This document shows positions 16,749 through 25,976 of a stretch of DNA of 64,000 nucleotides, in pieces. This stretch comes from Sulfobacillus thermosulfidooxidans. GTDB taxonomy: Bacteria; Bacillota; Sulfobacillia; Sulfobacillales; Sulfobacillaceae. Under the pieces are notes generated by a model. The model saw only the letters and a list, made by a program, of their open reading frames with translations. It was not told where the DNA came from and searched no databases. Position 1 is the first letter of the stretch, and each line of letters opens with the position of its first letter. The stretch spans positions 3,038,001 to 3,102,000 of the forward strand of contig NZ_LGRO01000001.1 of NCBI RefSeq assembly GCF_001280565.1. The letters are read 5' to 3'. Position numbers and translations under genes: made by a program.

Positions 16749-18560
16749 TTAATGAGTTAAGGCTTCAATGTCTTGCGTTAAGTTTGATACATCAGGACTT
16801 CCTAATCCTGTTACCCGGTTGTATCCTAACTGATCATAGTAAAACCAGTTGTTCCCTTTGGTAATCGTATGAAAAGCCGGGTATAACGTGTTTTCGGGAC
16901 TTTGAAATACAGTATAGAACAGGGGATTGGCGAAGCCAATTTGGGCATGTAATGCGCTGTCCATCACAGCAACAATTCCGGCCCATTGTGGAGATGCAAA
17001 GGATGTTCCGCCGAACCCATTCAACCATCCTTCCCCATAAGGCGTGCCGGGATTTGTGTCATAAACGGCATAACCCGTAAAGGGATCCGCGTTGAGGGCG
17101 ACGTCAGGTACATTACGTCCTGCCGTTTGGGGGAATGAAGGTCCATATTGATAAAAAGGACGACGGAAAATGTCGGACGTTCCTCCGCCTGATCCTATCG
17201 GGAAAACGGCTTGGAAGAATTGGGCCTCAGAGGTGTAGCCGAAATTTGCGTAATATGGCAGTAAATAAGACCAACCCCATCCATGCTCTGTTCGCATAGG
17301 AATGTAGCCACCAGGAATAGGCACTTCACCGTTTATGGGCAAGGTGGTCCCACCGGCCGCTGTAATATACGGTGATGAGGCTGGAAAATCCACTGAAGGC
17401 GCACTGATGATCGGGTAGCCATCATAGGCTCCATAATCTCCTGATGCGGCGAATAAAGATTGTCCTTGGGCAGCCCCCTCCATAAAGATATTGTTGATGG
17501 AAAAGTCATAGGCCGGAGTTGCCAATAATTCGTCTTCACCCCAGCTGCAGGACATCGTTTGTGCTTGATCTTGGCTGACTACGGCATTGAAGAGATCATA
17601 GAATCCCTGGGAGGTATTAGGGGCTTCATAGACTAAGATATTGGCCCGGGGTGCCAACGAACCCGAACGTTCCACATCTAATGTGGTTTCGATTCTTCCG
17701 GAGCCTGGACCACTATCCCCAGATGGGAATCCTCCATCAACCGGCACAATATTTAGGGTAGCTTGGCCTCGGTTAATGTGATAATACTTCCAAAAATACT
17801 GTGCGTCTGACGGTTGAAATGTGGCTAAGGTGGCAATAGCAATCGTCTCGTGTTGCCCTAGTGCTTTCTGTTGATAGAGTGGGGTGAGCTGATAGGCTTG
17901 TGCAATTTGTTGGGGGCTGTATCCTTGCGGGGAAGTGGTCGAAGCCGTAGATGAAGATGAGTGAGTTAAATCAGAAATGGTGTTAAGTGCCGGATGGAAT
18001 GCATGGTATGTGGTCAGTCCTATGAACCCTGAGATAAGGTTAGCCACATTAGCGGGCAAGCTTGGGTCTTGAGTATTTGCCGTAAAGACTTGCTTGCCAT
18101 GACGGTAGTGCATCATTTGCACATGCAAGGCTTGCTCAATTTGGCCATAGGTTCCACGGAGGGTTAAGGTATTATGATTGGAAGACACGGACTGTAAGGC
18201 CAGGCCGTACTGGGAAAAATATTGGGTGACTTGGTGGATTTGATTCGTTGTGGGACCAAATTCCTCGGTAAACTGTGCTGGACTTAGAAAATGGCGATAA
18301 TTTGCAGATGAAGGCGAATACAGGCTTTGGATCAAGTTTTTGAGTTGATTGACATGACGCCAATTAAGGCTCACCTCAAAGGTTGTTGTGGCAGAAGATG
18401 GCACTGGTCCTTGCAGCGTTGATTGCTTCAGTAGCTGATGCGCCACATTATGATGCATTATGGTTAGGGACGGATTAGATGCTGCAAGGGTTGTGGATGC
18501 AAAGAATAGAATGCTTGCCATAGTCGCTGAAGACAGCATCAGGATTTGGCGTTGTCTCAT
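16749..18560 (-). CDS. Secreted pro-kumamolisin/sedolisin peptidase (S53)
   Basis: A 603-residue extracellular acid endopeptidase. Residues 1-27 form a signal peptide ending in TTLAA. A pro-kumamolisin activation domain (about 40-185: VSLNWRHVNQLKNLIQSLYSPSS..YRHFLSPAQF) precedes the catalytic domain. Catalytic groups of the S53 family are visible: the Glu/Asp pair in RIETTLDVERSG, the oxyanion Asp region near SCSWGEDE, and the nucleophile in GGTSFASPQWAG. The C-terminal VTGLGSPD region matches the calcium site. AGGAGGG precedes the ATG. Such enzymes work at low pH and high temperature, which fits an acidophilic host (inference). Confidence 0.93.
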   Translation of the reverse strand: MRQRQILMLSSATMASILFFASTTLAASNPSLTIMHHNVAHQLLKQSTLQGPVPSSATTTFEVSLNWRHVNQLKNLIQSLYSPSSANYRHFLSPAQFTEEFGPTTNQIHQVTQYFSQYGLALQSVSSNHNTLTLRGTYGQIEQALHVQMMHYRHGKQVFTANTQDPSLPANVANLISGFIGLTTYHAFHPALNTISDLTHSSSSTASTTSPQGYSPQQIAQAYQLTPLYQQKALGQHETIAIATLATFQPSDAQYFWKYYHINRGQATLNIVPVDGGFPSGDSGPGSGRIETTLDVERSGSLAPRANILVYEAPNTSQGFYDLFNAVVSQDQAQTMSCSWGEDELLATPAYDFSINNIFMEGAAQGQSLFAASGDYGAYDGYPIISAPSVDFPASSPYITAAGGTTLPINGEVPIPGGYIPMRTEHGWGWSYLLPYYANFGYTSEAQFFQAVFPIGSGGGTSDIFRRPFYQYGPSFPQTAGRNVPDVALNADPFTGYAVYDTNPGTPYGEGWLNGFGGTSFASPQWAGIVAVMDSALHAQIGFANPLFYTVFQSPENTLYPAFHTITKGNNWFYYDQLGYNRVTGLGSPDVSNLTQDIEALTH

Positions 18561-18784
18561 GACGAAACCCTCCTATCGTAATGTCGTTGCCGATATCGTG
18601 CAATAGGCTACAAAATCCTTTGAACCAAAGGTCTGTAAGGTTTTTCAGGGTTATTTTGCAGTTTTCAGTTCTAATGGGAGGATTCGTAGTTAATAGCTAT
18701 ATTCCTTTATCCGCTGGGAAATTTCGTCCGACATTCTCCGACCGATTTTGCGCAGAAAAGAACCCAATTCACATAATGTGGCAA

Positions 18785-18988
18785 TTAATGGGGAGATTTG
18801 GGAGGTTTGGGCTTCCTAAGGGGAGATAAGGTGCCTAAGGTGATAAATGTTCCGATTACAAGAAAGAGAAGGCCTAAGCCCATAATCTTGGCGCGAAATG
18901 GGAATATGGCCGTAGAGATGGTGCCAAATCCTAAAATGCCAAATACGCTACCTAACGTAAACCGAATGATGGCGAGCCATCGTTTCAT
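18785..18988 (-). CDS. Small two-helix membrane protein, unknown function
   Basis: 67 residues with two hydrophobic segments (about 5-29 and 34-53) and a basic tail, KPKPPKSPH. GAGGAAG stands about 11 bases upstream of the ATG. No family recognised. An overlapping plus-strand frame in the same place has worse composition, so this strand is preferred. Confidence 0.45.
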   Translation of the reverse strand: MKRWLAIIRFTLGSVFGILGFGTISTAIFPFRAKIMGLGLLFLVIGTFITLGTLSPLRKPKPPKSPH

Positions 18989-19297
18989 TATTGTATCGCT
19001 TCCTCATTATACGGTTATTAAATTGTCATGCCGATCTTTACATGAACGTGAACGGCCGGAATATCAGGAAACTTTATCACCCATTATATCGTGAATTCAT
19101 TGCTTGGCGACACAAAGATAATCATTGGTAGAAAGATTGTTGAACTTTCTGTGGGATGAAGGTAACCGTTTCTGACCTGAAGACAAACTCCAGAGTGTGA
19201 GATAGGCTTTTTCCTTGGAATTGATAAAATGGGAGAAAGGGGTTTTGCGATGACGCCTAAATTATGAACCTATTATGCAACGAGAGGCAGGACAAAA
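18989..19297. other. Intergenic region upstream of oxidoreductase gene
   Basis: No gene seen. It presumably holds the divergent promoters for the flanking genes. A GATAAAAT box at about 19224-19231 could be a -10 element for the oxidoreductase gene, but no convincing -35 partner is present. Confidence 0.3.
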
Positions 19298-20248
19298 ATG
19301 TTTGCTATGGTTATTGATCAATACGGGCCCCCAGAAGTATTACATGGAGCATCGGTTGAGTTGGGAACCCTAGGGCCTTTTGATGTGCTCATCAAGAATT
19401 ATGCAACATCAGTAAATCCTGTTGATTGGAAAGTCCGGCAAGGCTATTTGCAAGCACGATTGCCCCTCAAATTCCCCGCCATCTTAGGATGGGATGCAGC
19501 CGGAATTATTGTCCAGGTAGGTCCTAGTGTAAGTCGTTTTCATGTTGGCGACAAAGTGTTTACCCGCCCAGCGATAGATAGACCGGGAACCTATGCCGAG
19601 TATGTTGTGGTTCACGAAAATCTAGTGGCGGCAAAGCCCTCATCTTTAAGCTTTCTTGAGGCGGCCTGTGTCCCGTTAGCGGGTCTGACTGCTTGGGAGG
19701 CGCTCGTGGAATATGCCCATATTGGTCCCGGACAGCATGTTTTGATTCATGGCGGTGCGGGAGGGGTGGGAAGTTATGCCATTCAATTAGCCAAAGCCAT
19801 GGGAGCCTATGTGGTGACCACAACTCGAAAGATTAATAGCGAATATGTAGAAAGTTTAGGCGCTGATCGTGTAATTGATTATGAGTCACAAGCATTTGAA
19901 ACGATAATCCGCGACATTGATGTGGTACTGGATACCATGGGAGGAACCGTTCAAGAGAAAAGTTTTGCTGTCCTAAAACCCGGCGGTATTTTGGTGTCCA
20001 TAGCGCAACCACCGGATCAAAAGCGCGCCAAAGAGTTTCACGTTAAGGCCGTCTGGTTTTTTCTCGAACCCGATGGGAAAAAATTGCAACAGCTGGGCCA
20101 ACTATTTGCCGGCGGCAAGATGAAACCAACGGTCGGGAACGTTTTTGCATTACGCGACATTCAAAATGCTCATGTATTAAGCCAAAGTGGTCATAGCGTC
20201 GGTAAAATAGGCATTGTGATTGATCCAGAAAAGGCCTACCAACATTAA
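19298..20248 (+). CDS. NADP-dependent quinone oxidoreductase-like protein (MDR superfamily)
   Basis: A 316-residue medium-chain dehydrogenase/reductase without the structural zinc lobe, the quinone oxidoreductase type. The N-terminal GroES-like part reads NPVDWKVRQGYL..FPAILGWDAAGIIVQVG, and the Rossmann fold has HGGAGGVGSYAIQLAKAMGA (around 148-167), matching the A-x-x-G-x-x-G cofactor motif. It likely reduces enones or quinones with NADPH. GAGAGGCAGG precedes the ATG. The neighbouring Nudix gene follows after about 50 bases with its own ribosome site. Confidence 0.88.
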   Translation: MFAMVIDQYGPPEVLHGASVELGTLGPFDVLIKNYATSVNPVDWKVRQGYLQARLPLKFPAILGWDAAGIIVQVGPSVSRFHVGDKVFTRPAIDRPGTYAEYVVVHENLVAAKPSSLSFLEAACVPLAGLTAWEALVEYAHIGPGQHVLIHGGAGGVGSYAIQLAKAMGAYVVTTTRKINSEYVESLGADRVIDYESQAFETIIRDIDVVLDTMGGTVQEKSFAVLKPGGILVSIAQPPDQKRAKEFHVKAVWFFLEPDGKKLQQLGQLFAGGKMKPTVGNVFALRDIQNAHVLSQSGHSVGKIGIVIDPEKAYQH

Positions 20249-20301
20249 TTTCGCGAAGACGCAGTGATTATCTGTCATCACGCCACACAAAAGGAGTCAT
20301 T

Positions 20302-21009
20302 ATGACGACAATTGGACGCGCTTCCACTGTCATTGTCTATCGGCACACGTTAAAGGGTTATGAAGTTCTCATGACAAAGCGGTCTAGCCACGTGACGTCC
20401 TTTCCCGGTCACTGGGTCTTTCCCGGAGGCAAAGAAAATCCCGAAGACCGTTTGGTTGCGGCGAGTCTTCACCAAACCGTCCGCATGGACATGTTTATTG
20501 ATCAAGAGGAATTTCAACAATCTATGGTCGATGACTTTCTGCGAACAACTGGTAGGATTCCCGTGCGGGAGAAGCCTGAGAGTTTTCAACCCTTAGAGTG
20601 GCTGAGCCTTTTGGTGACAGGGCTCAGAGAGTTGTGGGAAGAAACCGGATTGGCGTATAGTCTTCCCGCACTGACAGATGATGACCGACAGGCTGTTCAA
20701 TCAGCGTTATTAGAAGGCGAATCACTCCATCAGTTGATGGTTCGATATCATTATGGGTTAGACGTTCAAGCATTTACTGCCATTGGACGGATTACCACTC
20801 CCAATTTTGGCGAACAGGTGAGGCGCTTTGATACGGCGTTCTTTTTGGCACGGGACCTGCGTCAATCTCCGATACTCACAGCTTCTGAAGTCACTCAAGT
20901 TGAGTGGGTTCGTCCTAAGGCCGCATTAACACGATTCAATGCCTTATTAGCCATTCCAACCCGGTACATTTTGATGCAATTGGCGCAAAGGTGGGAAGAC
21001 AAATCGTGA
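20302..21009 (+). CDS. Nudix hydrolase with an insertion in the Nudix box (NUDT19-like)
   Basis: 235 residues. The Nudix box G-x5-E-x7-R-E-U-x-E-E-x-G-U is present but split: FPGGKENPED comes first, then about 60 residues, then LRELWEETGL. This layout is known from the NUDT19/NUDT7-like group, which hydrolyses CoA derivatives. The start is ATG 20302 after AAAGGAG. The stop TGA overlaps a GTG start of the next gene, an MBL-fold hydrolase, which implies coupled translation. Substrate specificity is inferred from architecture only. Confidence 0.8.
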   Translation: MTTIGRASTVIVYRHTLKGYEVLMTKRSSHVTSFPGHWVFPGGKENPEDRLVAASLHQTVRMDMFIDQEEFQQSMVDDFLRTTGRIPVREKPESFQPLEWLSLLVTGLRELWEETGLAYSLPALTDDDRQAVQSALLEGESLHQLMVRYHYGLDVQAFTAIGRITTPNFGEQVRRFDTAFFLARDLRQSPILTASEVTQVEWVRPKAALTRFNALLAIPTRYILMQLAQRWEDKS

Positions 21010-21836
21010 AGTCCGCGCTGATTGTGGTGGCAGAGGGTGTCTGGCAAACTCCTGTAGCGTCCAACACTTTGCCGCCATACAACCATACACATTGTTATTG
21101 GATAGACACAGGCCAAGGGTTTATCTTAGTGGACACTGGAGATGGGGTGTTAGGTACTGAGCAGCTTTATGAAGCCTATGTTGCCTTAGGTCGACCGCCG
21201 ATGCAGGCTGTGATAGTGACCCACGGTCATCATGATCATGTGGGCGGGGCACAGTGGGCTTATGATCAGTGGCGGGTGCCCGTCTGGCTGAATTTTAAGG
21301 ATTGGGAACTCTTGCCGGAGGTTTTGCGATCGGCTTCTTATTGGCAAGATCTGGGTAGGGTACGATCCAAAGAATTCTTCGGGATGGAACTCATTGATGC
21401 CCCGGGCCATACTCCAGGACAAATAAATCTGTTTTTACCAAAACACCGCCTTTTATTTGCTGGCGATAACCTTTTAGGCAATAGTACAAGTGTCATTACA
21501 CCGCCCTATGGACACCTACGTACGTATTTGCAAACGCTTGAACGGTTAGCGCAATATGATGCGCAAGTCGTGCTCCCAGCACATGGGGATGTCATCACCA
21601 ATCCAGCCCGTTATATCACGCTTTATCAGCGTCACCGTAAAGAACGGTTGGCCCAAATTCGCCATGCTTTACAGGCGCATCCATTATCTGCCCAGGAATT
21701 GGCCGCACAGCTCTATCCGGGAGCGTTACAATTCTTAGGAACACGGATGATGTTGTCTCATCTGCAATATCTTATGGAGGAGCAGGAAGTTACGTTGTTG
21801 GAAGATGAAATCCATTACCGTCTTATTGCACCCTAA
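21006..21836 (+). CDS. MBL-fold metallo-hydrolase (LACTB2-like)
   Basis: About 276 residues of the metallo-beta-lactamase superfamily. The two-metal motif is THGHHDHVGG (H-x-H-x-D-H), followed by the later ligands in DAPGHTPG, FAGDNLLG and VLPAHGD. A C-terminal winged-helix-like tail (HPLSAQELAAQLYPG) matches LACTB2-type proteins. The open frame starts at 20991, but GTG 21006 overlaps the Nudix stop as GTGA and follows AAGGTGGGA, so I chose it. It likely acts with the Nudix protein on the same metabolite class (inference). Confidence 0.85.
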   Translation: MKSALIVVAEGVWQTPVASNTLPPYNHTHCYWIDTGQGFILVDTGDGVLGTEQLYEAYVALGRPPMQAVIVTHGHHDHVGGAQWAYDQWRVPVWLNFKDWELLPEVLRSASYWQDLGRVRSKEFFGMELIDAPGHTPGQINLFLPKHRLLFAGDNLLGNSTSVITPPYGHLRTYLQTLERLAQYDAQVVLPAHGDVITNPARYITLYQRHRKERLAQIRHALQAHPLSAQELAAQLYPGALQFLGTRMMLSHLQYLMEEQEVTLLEDEIHYRLIAP

Positions 21837-22027
21837 TTTTTTCATTGGGGAGTCTATTTCTCTCGCTTGCTCCCACTCTACGGCGATATTCACTTTCTTT
21901 CTATCCAATGCATGGAGTCATCTAGTGAAATCGTTATGAATTGCATGAACGGCAAGGTTAATAAGTCATTCGACTGAAATGGGCAAATCCGTGATTTCAT
22001 CTAAAACAAAAATTCTGCAACCCTTCG

Positions 22028-22056
22028 TTGTCCAAAAATTACCATTGTGCTACAAT
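22028..22056 (+). promoter_or_regulatory. Candidate sigma-A promoter of the molybdenum hydroxylase operon
   Basis: TTGTCC (22028-22033) and TACAAT (22051-22056) with a 17-base spacer, 72 bases before the first gene. Four and five of six bases match consensus. Confidence 0.55.
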
Positions 22057-22128
22057 GAATTTGTTATGTTTGAAATAATCTAATTAACACGAAATATCAG
22101 GCGCGAAAGTCCAAAGGAGGAGAGTCCT

Positions 22129-22650
22129 ATGGTATCGGAACGCTTTCCTGTGACTCTCACGATAAATGGCCAAAAGATTGTTCGAGATGTGGAACCTCGA
22201 ACACTTTTGGTTCATTTTTTGCGAGATGACCTGAATTTGACCGGTACCCATGTGGGATGTGATACATCACAGTGTGGGACCTGCACAATTCTATTGAATA
22301 ATCAAGCCGTGAAATCTTGTACCATTTTAACTGTCCAAGCCGATGGTGCAGAGATTGTCACTGTAGAAGGATTGGAACGAGAGCATTTACACCCCGTCCA
22401 ACAAGCGTTTTGGGAAAAACATGGATTACAGTGTGGCTTTTGTACACCAGGAGCCATGATGCTGGCCGCTTATCTGATTAACCAGGAAGGACCGTTAACT
22501 GAAGAAGCCATCCGTCGTCAACTTGATGGGCTACTATGCCGCTGCACAGGATATGAAAATATCGTACGGGCCATCAAACGTGCCCAAGAAATTATAGAAG
22601 AGGGCGACAAAGAGCGATCCCAAGAAACGGCTCAAAGCACATGGGGCTGA
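22129..22650 (+). CDS. coxS: Molybdenum hydroxylase small subunit, 2x[2Fe-2S] (CoxS type)
   Basis: A 173-residue iron-sulfur subunit of a xanthine dehydrogenase/aerobic CO dehydrogenase-family enzyme; it passes electrons from the Mo site to FAD. Both clusters are complete: plant-type Cys44, Cys49, Cys52, Cys64 (CDTSQCGTC...C) and the C-terminal cluster Cys102, Cys105 (CGFC), Cys137, Cys139 (CRC). AAAGGAGGAG precedes the ATG. It is the first gene of the operon; the order S-L-M differs from the M-S-L order of classical cox operons. Confidence 0.95.
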   Translation: MVSERFPVTLTINGQKIVRDVEPRTLLVHFLRDDLNLTGTHVGCDTSQCGTCTILLNNQAVKSCTILTVQADGAEIVTVEGLEREHLHPVQQAFWEKHGLQCGFCTPGAMMLAAYLINQEGPLTEEAIRRQLDGLLCRCTGYENIVRAIKRAQEIIEEGDKERSQETAQSTWG

Positions 22651-22724
22651 GAACAAAACGCATCATGATTGCCATCGACGGTCATTGCCTTGCGTCTTGA
22701 ATGATGAAAAAAGAGGTGATTGAA

Positions 22725-25073
22725 ATGGCTCAAGTGATTGGACAACCCCTAAAACGGCAAGAAGATATTCGGTTGATTCGCGGTCAAGGGCAATATACCG
22801 ATGACATCAAATTGCCAGGAATGCTGTATGCCTACATTCTCAGAAGTCCTTATGCGCACGCAAAAATTTTGTCCATTGACACGACCGTGGCCAAGACAAT
22901 GCCAGGCGTTGTAGCCATCTTTACAGGAAATGATTTAAAAGACGAGGTTGGACTGATTCCTACCGCATGGATTCCACCGGATTCTGATTTGCATGTTCCA
23001 CCACATCCAGCTTTAGCCTATGACACGGTGCGTTATCAAGGAGATGGTGTGGCTGTTATCATCGCGGAAAGTCCCTATCAAGCACAAGATGCGGCCTTCA
23101 AAATATCTGTTCAATATAAACCCTTGCCAGTTGTCACCGATCCCCGTGACGCCGTGCAGGATCAAGCCCCCTTAGTACATTCCGAAATAGCTCATAATAT
23201 CGCATTTCATTGGCGAGCGGGAGATAACCTGGATGATATTTTTTCCCAAGCAGACGTTGTTGTAAAGCAACAATTTCGCCAACAACGTCTGATTCCCAGT
23301 GCGATGGAACCGCGGTGTGCTGTTGCTGACTATCACGGGGCAACAGGCGAATTGACGCTATGGGCAACGACCCAAAATCCTCACATTCACCGCCTGCTAA
23401 TGTCTGGCATTTTAGGCATCTCTGAACATAAATTGCGTGTCATCGCCATTGATGTGGGAGGTGCATTTGGAAGCAAGATTTCTTGTTATCCCGATGAAGT
23501 GATTGTATCTTGGGCCAGTCAAAAATTACACCGGCCAGTAAAATGGACGGAAACCCGGCAGGAAAATTTTCTTGTTACCACGCATGGCCGCGATCATGTT
23601 GAGGAAGTGGAATTGGCGGGAACACGAGATGGCCATATCCAAGCCGTTCGGGTGAAAGTCTATGCCAATATGGGGGCCTATCTGTCGACGGCTGCTCCCG
23701 GAGTTCCAACCATCTTATTTGGTTTAATTATTAATGGTGCGTATAAGATTGCTCATGCATCTTCAGAAGTATTTGGGGTCTTGACGCATACCACACCAGT
23801 AGATGCTTACCGGGGAGCGGGACGTCCTGAGGCCACGTTTTTGATTGAACGCATGGTCGACCTTTATGCTTTAGCCATTCAAATGGATCCTCTCGACGTT
23901 CGGAAAAAGAATCTCATTCGACCCGATGAATTTCCCTTTACCAATCCTTTTGGTCTCGAATATGATAGCGGCAATTATCAAGCGACACTCGATAAGGCTT
24001 TGCAAATCTTTAACTATGAGGAGTTTCGCCGAGATCAAGAAAATTTGCGGAAGCAAGGGAAATATATTGGTGTCGGTTTCAGCACTTACGTAGAGATGTG
24101 TGGTTTAGGCCCTTCGGAAGTGGCAGGGGCTGTGGGATTTCAAGGAGGATTGTGGGAGAGTGCGACCGTACGGGTTCATCCGACTGGCAAAGTGAGCGTA
24201 TTTACTGGGGCGTCGCCTCATGGGCAAGGTGAAGAAACCACCTTTGCCCAAATTGTCGCGGAGGAACTCGGGATTCCTATTGAGGATATTGAAGTGATTC
24301 ATGGGGATACAGCACAAATTGCGATGGGTTGGGGAACTTATGGATCACGTACGACGGCAGTAGGTGGTGCGGCCATTCACATGGCGAATCAAAAAGTGAT
24401 TGAGAAAGCACGCAAGATTGCAGCTCATAAACTCGAAGTCAATGAGGATGACGTGGTTTTTGACAAAGGTGTGTTTATGGTTAAGGGATTGCCAGCAAGG
24501 AGCATTCAGTTTCAACAAGTGGCACTAGACGCGTATCTGGCTTGGAATTTGCCTCCAGGAATCGAACCCGCATTAGAAGGAACCGCTTTTTATAATCCCA
24601 AAAACTTTACGTATCCCTTTGGGGTCCATATTGCCGTTGTGTCCGTCGATACGGATACCGGGGATATTACTTTGATGCGTTATATCGCGGTCGATGACGT
24701 CGGGAAAATTATTAATCCCATGATTGTCGAAGGTCAAGTGCATGGAGGACTCGTGCAGGGCATTGGCCAAGCATTATGGGAAGGTGCGGAATTTGATAAC
24801 CAGGGTCAATTAATTACTGGATCGTTTTTGGACTATACGGTGCCTAAAGCCCGATTCTTTCCGCGATTCGAGACGGCACATACTGAAACGCCCTCACCTC
24901 ATAATCCCCTAGGAGTTAAAGGTGTCGGAGAAACCGGAGCCATCGCCTCGACCCCAGCCATCGTCAATGCCGTGATGGATGCCTTACGGCCCTTTAACAT
25001 TTTCGATTTACCGATGCCGCTGACTCCTCATAAGGTCTGGAATGCGATTCGTCAAGCCCAGTTGTCTTCATAA
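22725..25073 (+). CDS. Molybdenum hydroxylase large subunit (form II CoxL-like)
   Basis: A 782-residue Mo-pyranopterin-cytosine-dinucleotide subunit. The active-site loop reads AYRGAGR at residues 361-367, the form II signature, rather than the AYRCSFR of proven CO dehydrogenases, so there is no Cys for the Mo-S-Cu centre. The catalytic Glu region KGVGETGAIAS is present near the C-terminus. The enzyme should be a hydroxylase whose substrate may not be CO. The frame opens at 22701, but AAAGAGGTG with ATG 22725 is the better start. Confidence 0.93.
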   Translation: MAQVIGQPLKRQEDIRLIRGQGQYTDDIKLPGMLYAYILRSPYAHAKILSIDTTVAKTMPGVVAIFTGNDLKDEVGLIPTAWIPPDSDLHVPPHPALAYDTVRYQGDGVAVIIAESPYQAQDAAFKISVQYKPLPVVTDPRDAVQDQAPLVHSEIAHNIAFHWRAGDNLDDIFSQADVVVKQQFRQQRLIPSAMEPRCAVADYHGATGELTLWATTQNPHIHRLLMSGILGISEHKLRVIAIDVGGAFGSKISCYPDEVIVSWASQKLHRPVKWTETRQENFLVTTHGRDHVEEVELAGTRDGHIQAVRVKVYANMGAYLSTAAPGVPTILFGLIINGAYKIAHASSEVFGVLTHTTPVDAYRGAGRPEATFLIERMVDLYALAIQMDPLDVRKKNLIRPDEFPFTNPFGLEYDSGNYQATLDKALQIFNYEEFRRDQENLRKQGKYIGVGFSTYVEMCGLGPSEVAGAVGFQGGLWESATVRVHPTGKVSVFTGASPHGQGEETTFAQIVAEELGIPIEDIEVIHGDTAQIAMGWGTYGSRTTAVGGAAIHMANQKVIEKARKIAAHKLEVNEDDVVFDKGVFMVKGLPARSIQFQQVALDAYLAWNLPPGIEPALEGTAFYNPKNFTYPFGVHIAVVSVDTDTGDITLMRYIAVDDVGKIINPMIVEGQVHGGLVQGIGQALWEGAEFDNQGQLITGSFLDYTVPKARFFPRFETAHTETPSPHNPLGVKGVGETGAIASTPAIVNAVMDALRPFNIFDLPMPLTPHKVWNAIRQAQLSS

Positions 25074-25111
25074 TAACGTCATAATCACGCAATGATGGGA
25101 GGTTAATACAC

Positions 25112-25972
25112 GTGTACACAGCATCATTCGAATACCGGCGGGCAAATTCTGTTGATGAAGCATTACACTGGTTAGCAGCCGATCCCGAAAACAGCAAGAT
25201 TTTAGCGGGAGGCCATAGCTTATTGCCGTTGATGAAACTCATGTTAGCCGAACCTCAAATTCTTATTGATATCGGGCGTATTCGTTCACTTCAGGGGATC
25301 TTGGTAGAGGACAATTGGCTTCGCATTGGAGCCTACACGACCTATGCAGAAATTATAAACAATGAGGAGATTGCCCGTTTTTGTCCCTTGTTGGCGCAAG
25401 TGGCTGCGACCATTGGCGATGTCCAGGTGAGAAATCGAGGAACCATTGGCGGCAGTTTGTGTCATGCCGATCCGCAAGCTGACATGCCGGCAGCGGCTTT
25501 AGCTTTAGATGCTGAGGTTGTTATCGAAAGTCCCCGGGGCCAGCGCGTTGAACCGGTAAACGGATTTTTTCAAGCACCTTTTATGACCTCATTAGCGGCG
25601 GACGAAATTCTTACAGCTATACGGATTCCTAAAATACCTGCACCTGTGCTGAGCACATATGTGAAACGTTCTCATCCAGCCTCCGGTTATCCCATCATTG
25701 GCGTCGCTTTGTGGGTAAGGATGGACGGAGGGGTGATAAGGCAATGTCATCTTGCCATTACAGGGATTGCGATGTTACCCTTCCGGGCTTTTAAGGTGGA
25801 AGAGTATTTGCAAGGCCGGACGCTGGATCCCGAAACGATAGCAAGGGTTAGTTCATTGGCGGAAGAAGATGGGATTCTGGAAGAGGATGAGGATGGATAC
25901 AAAAGCCATCTCTTGCGAGTTTATGTGGAACGTGCGTTTTGGCAACTGGTACCGTCAGTAAAAGACGAGTGA
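25112..25972 (+). CDS. coxM: Molybdenum hydroxylase FAD subunit (CoxM type)
   Basis: 286 residues. FAD-binding motifs of this family are visible: AGGHSLLPLMK (around 31-41) and TIGGSLCHADPQADMPA (around 111-127). The C-terminal CO_deh_flav_C-type domain follows. GTG start 25112 with GGGAGG upstream. It lies 38 bases behind the large subunit and 4 bases ahead of the MoxR-type gene, so it is part of the same transcript. Confidence 0.94.
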   Translation: MYTASFEYRRANSVDEALHWLAADPENSKILAGGHSLLPLMKLMLAEPQILIDIGRIRSLQGILVEDNWLRIGAYTTYAEIINNEEIARFCPLLAQVAATIGDVQVRNRGTIGGSLCHADPQADMPAAALALDAEVVIESPRGQRVEPVNGFFQAPFMTSLAADEILTAIRIPKIPAPVLSTYVKRSHPASGYPIIGVALWVRMDGGVIRQCHLAITGIAMLPFRAFKVEEYLQGRTLDPETIARVSSLAEEDGILEEDEDGYKSHLLRVYVERAFWQLVPSVKDE

Positions 25973-25976
25973 TGGG

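Noticed and set aside
18798-19094. Plus-strand frame of 98 residues opposite the small two-helix membrane gene
   Set aside because: Basic, low-complexity translation without family features; the opposite strand gives two clean hydrophobic helices.
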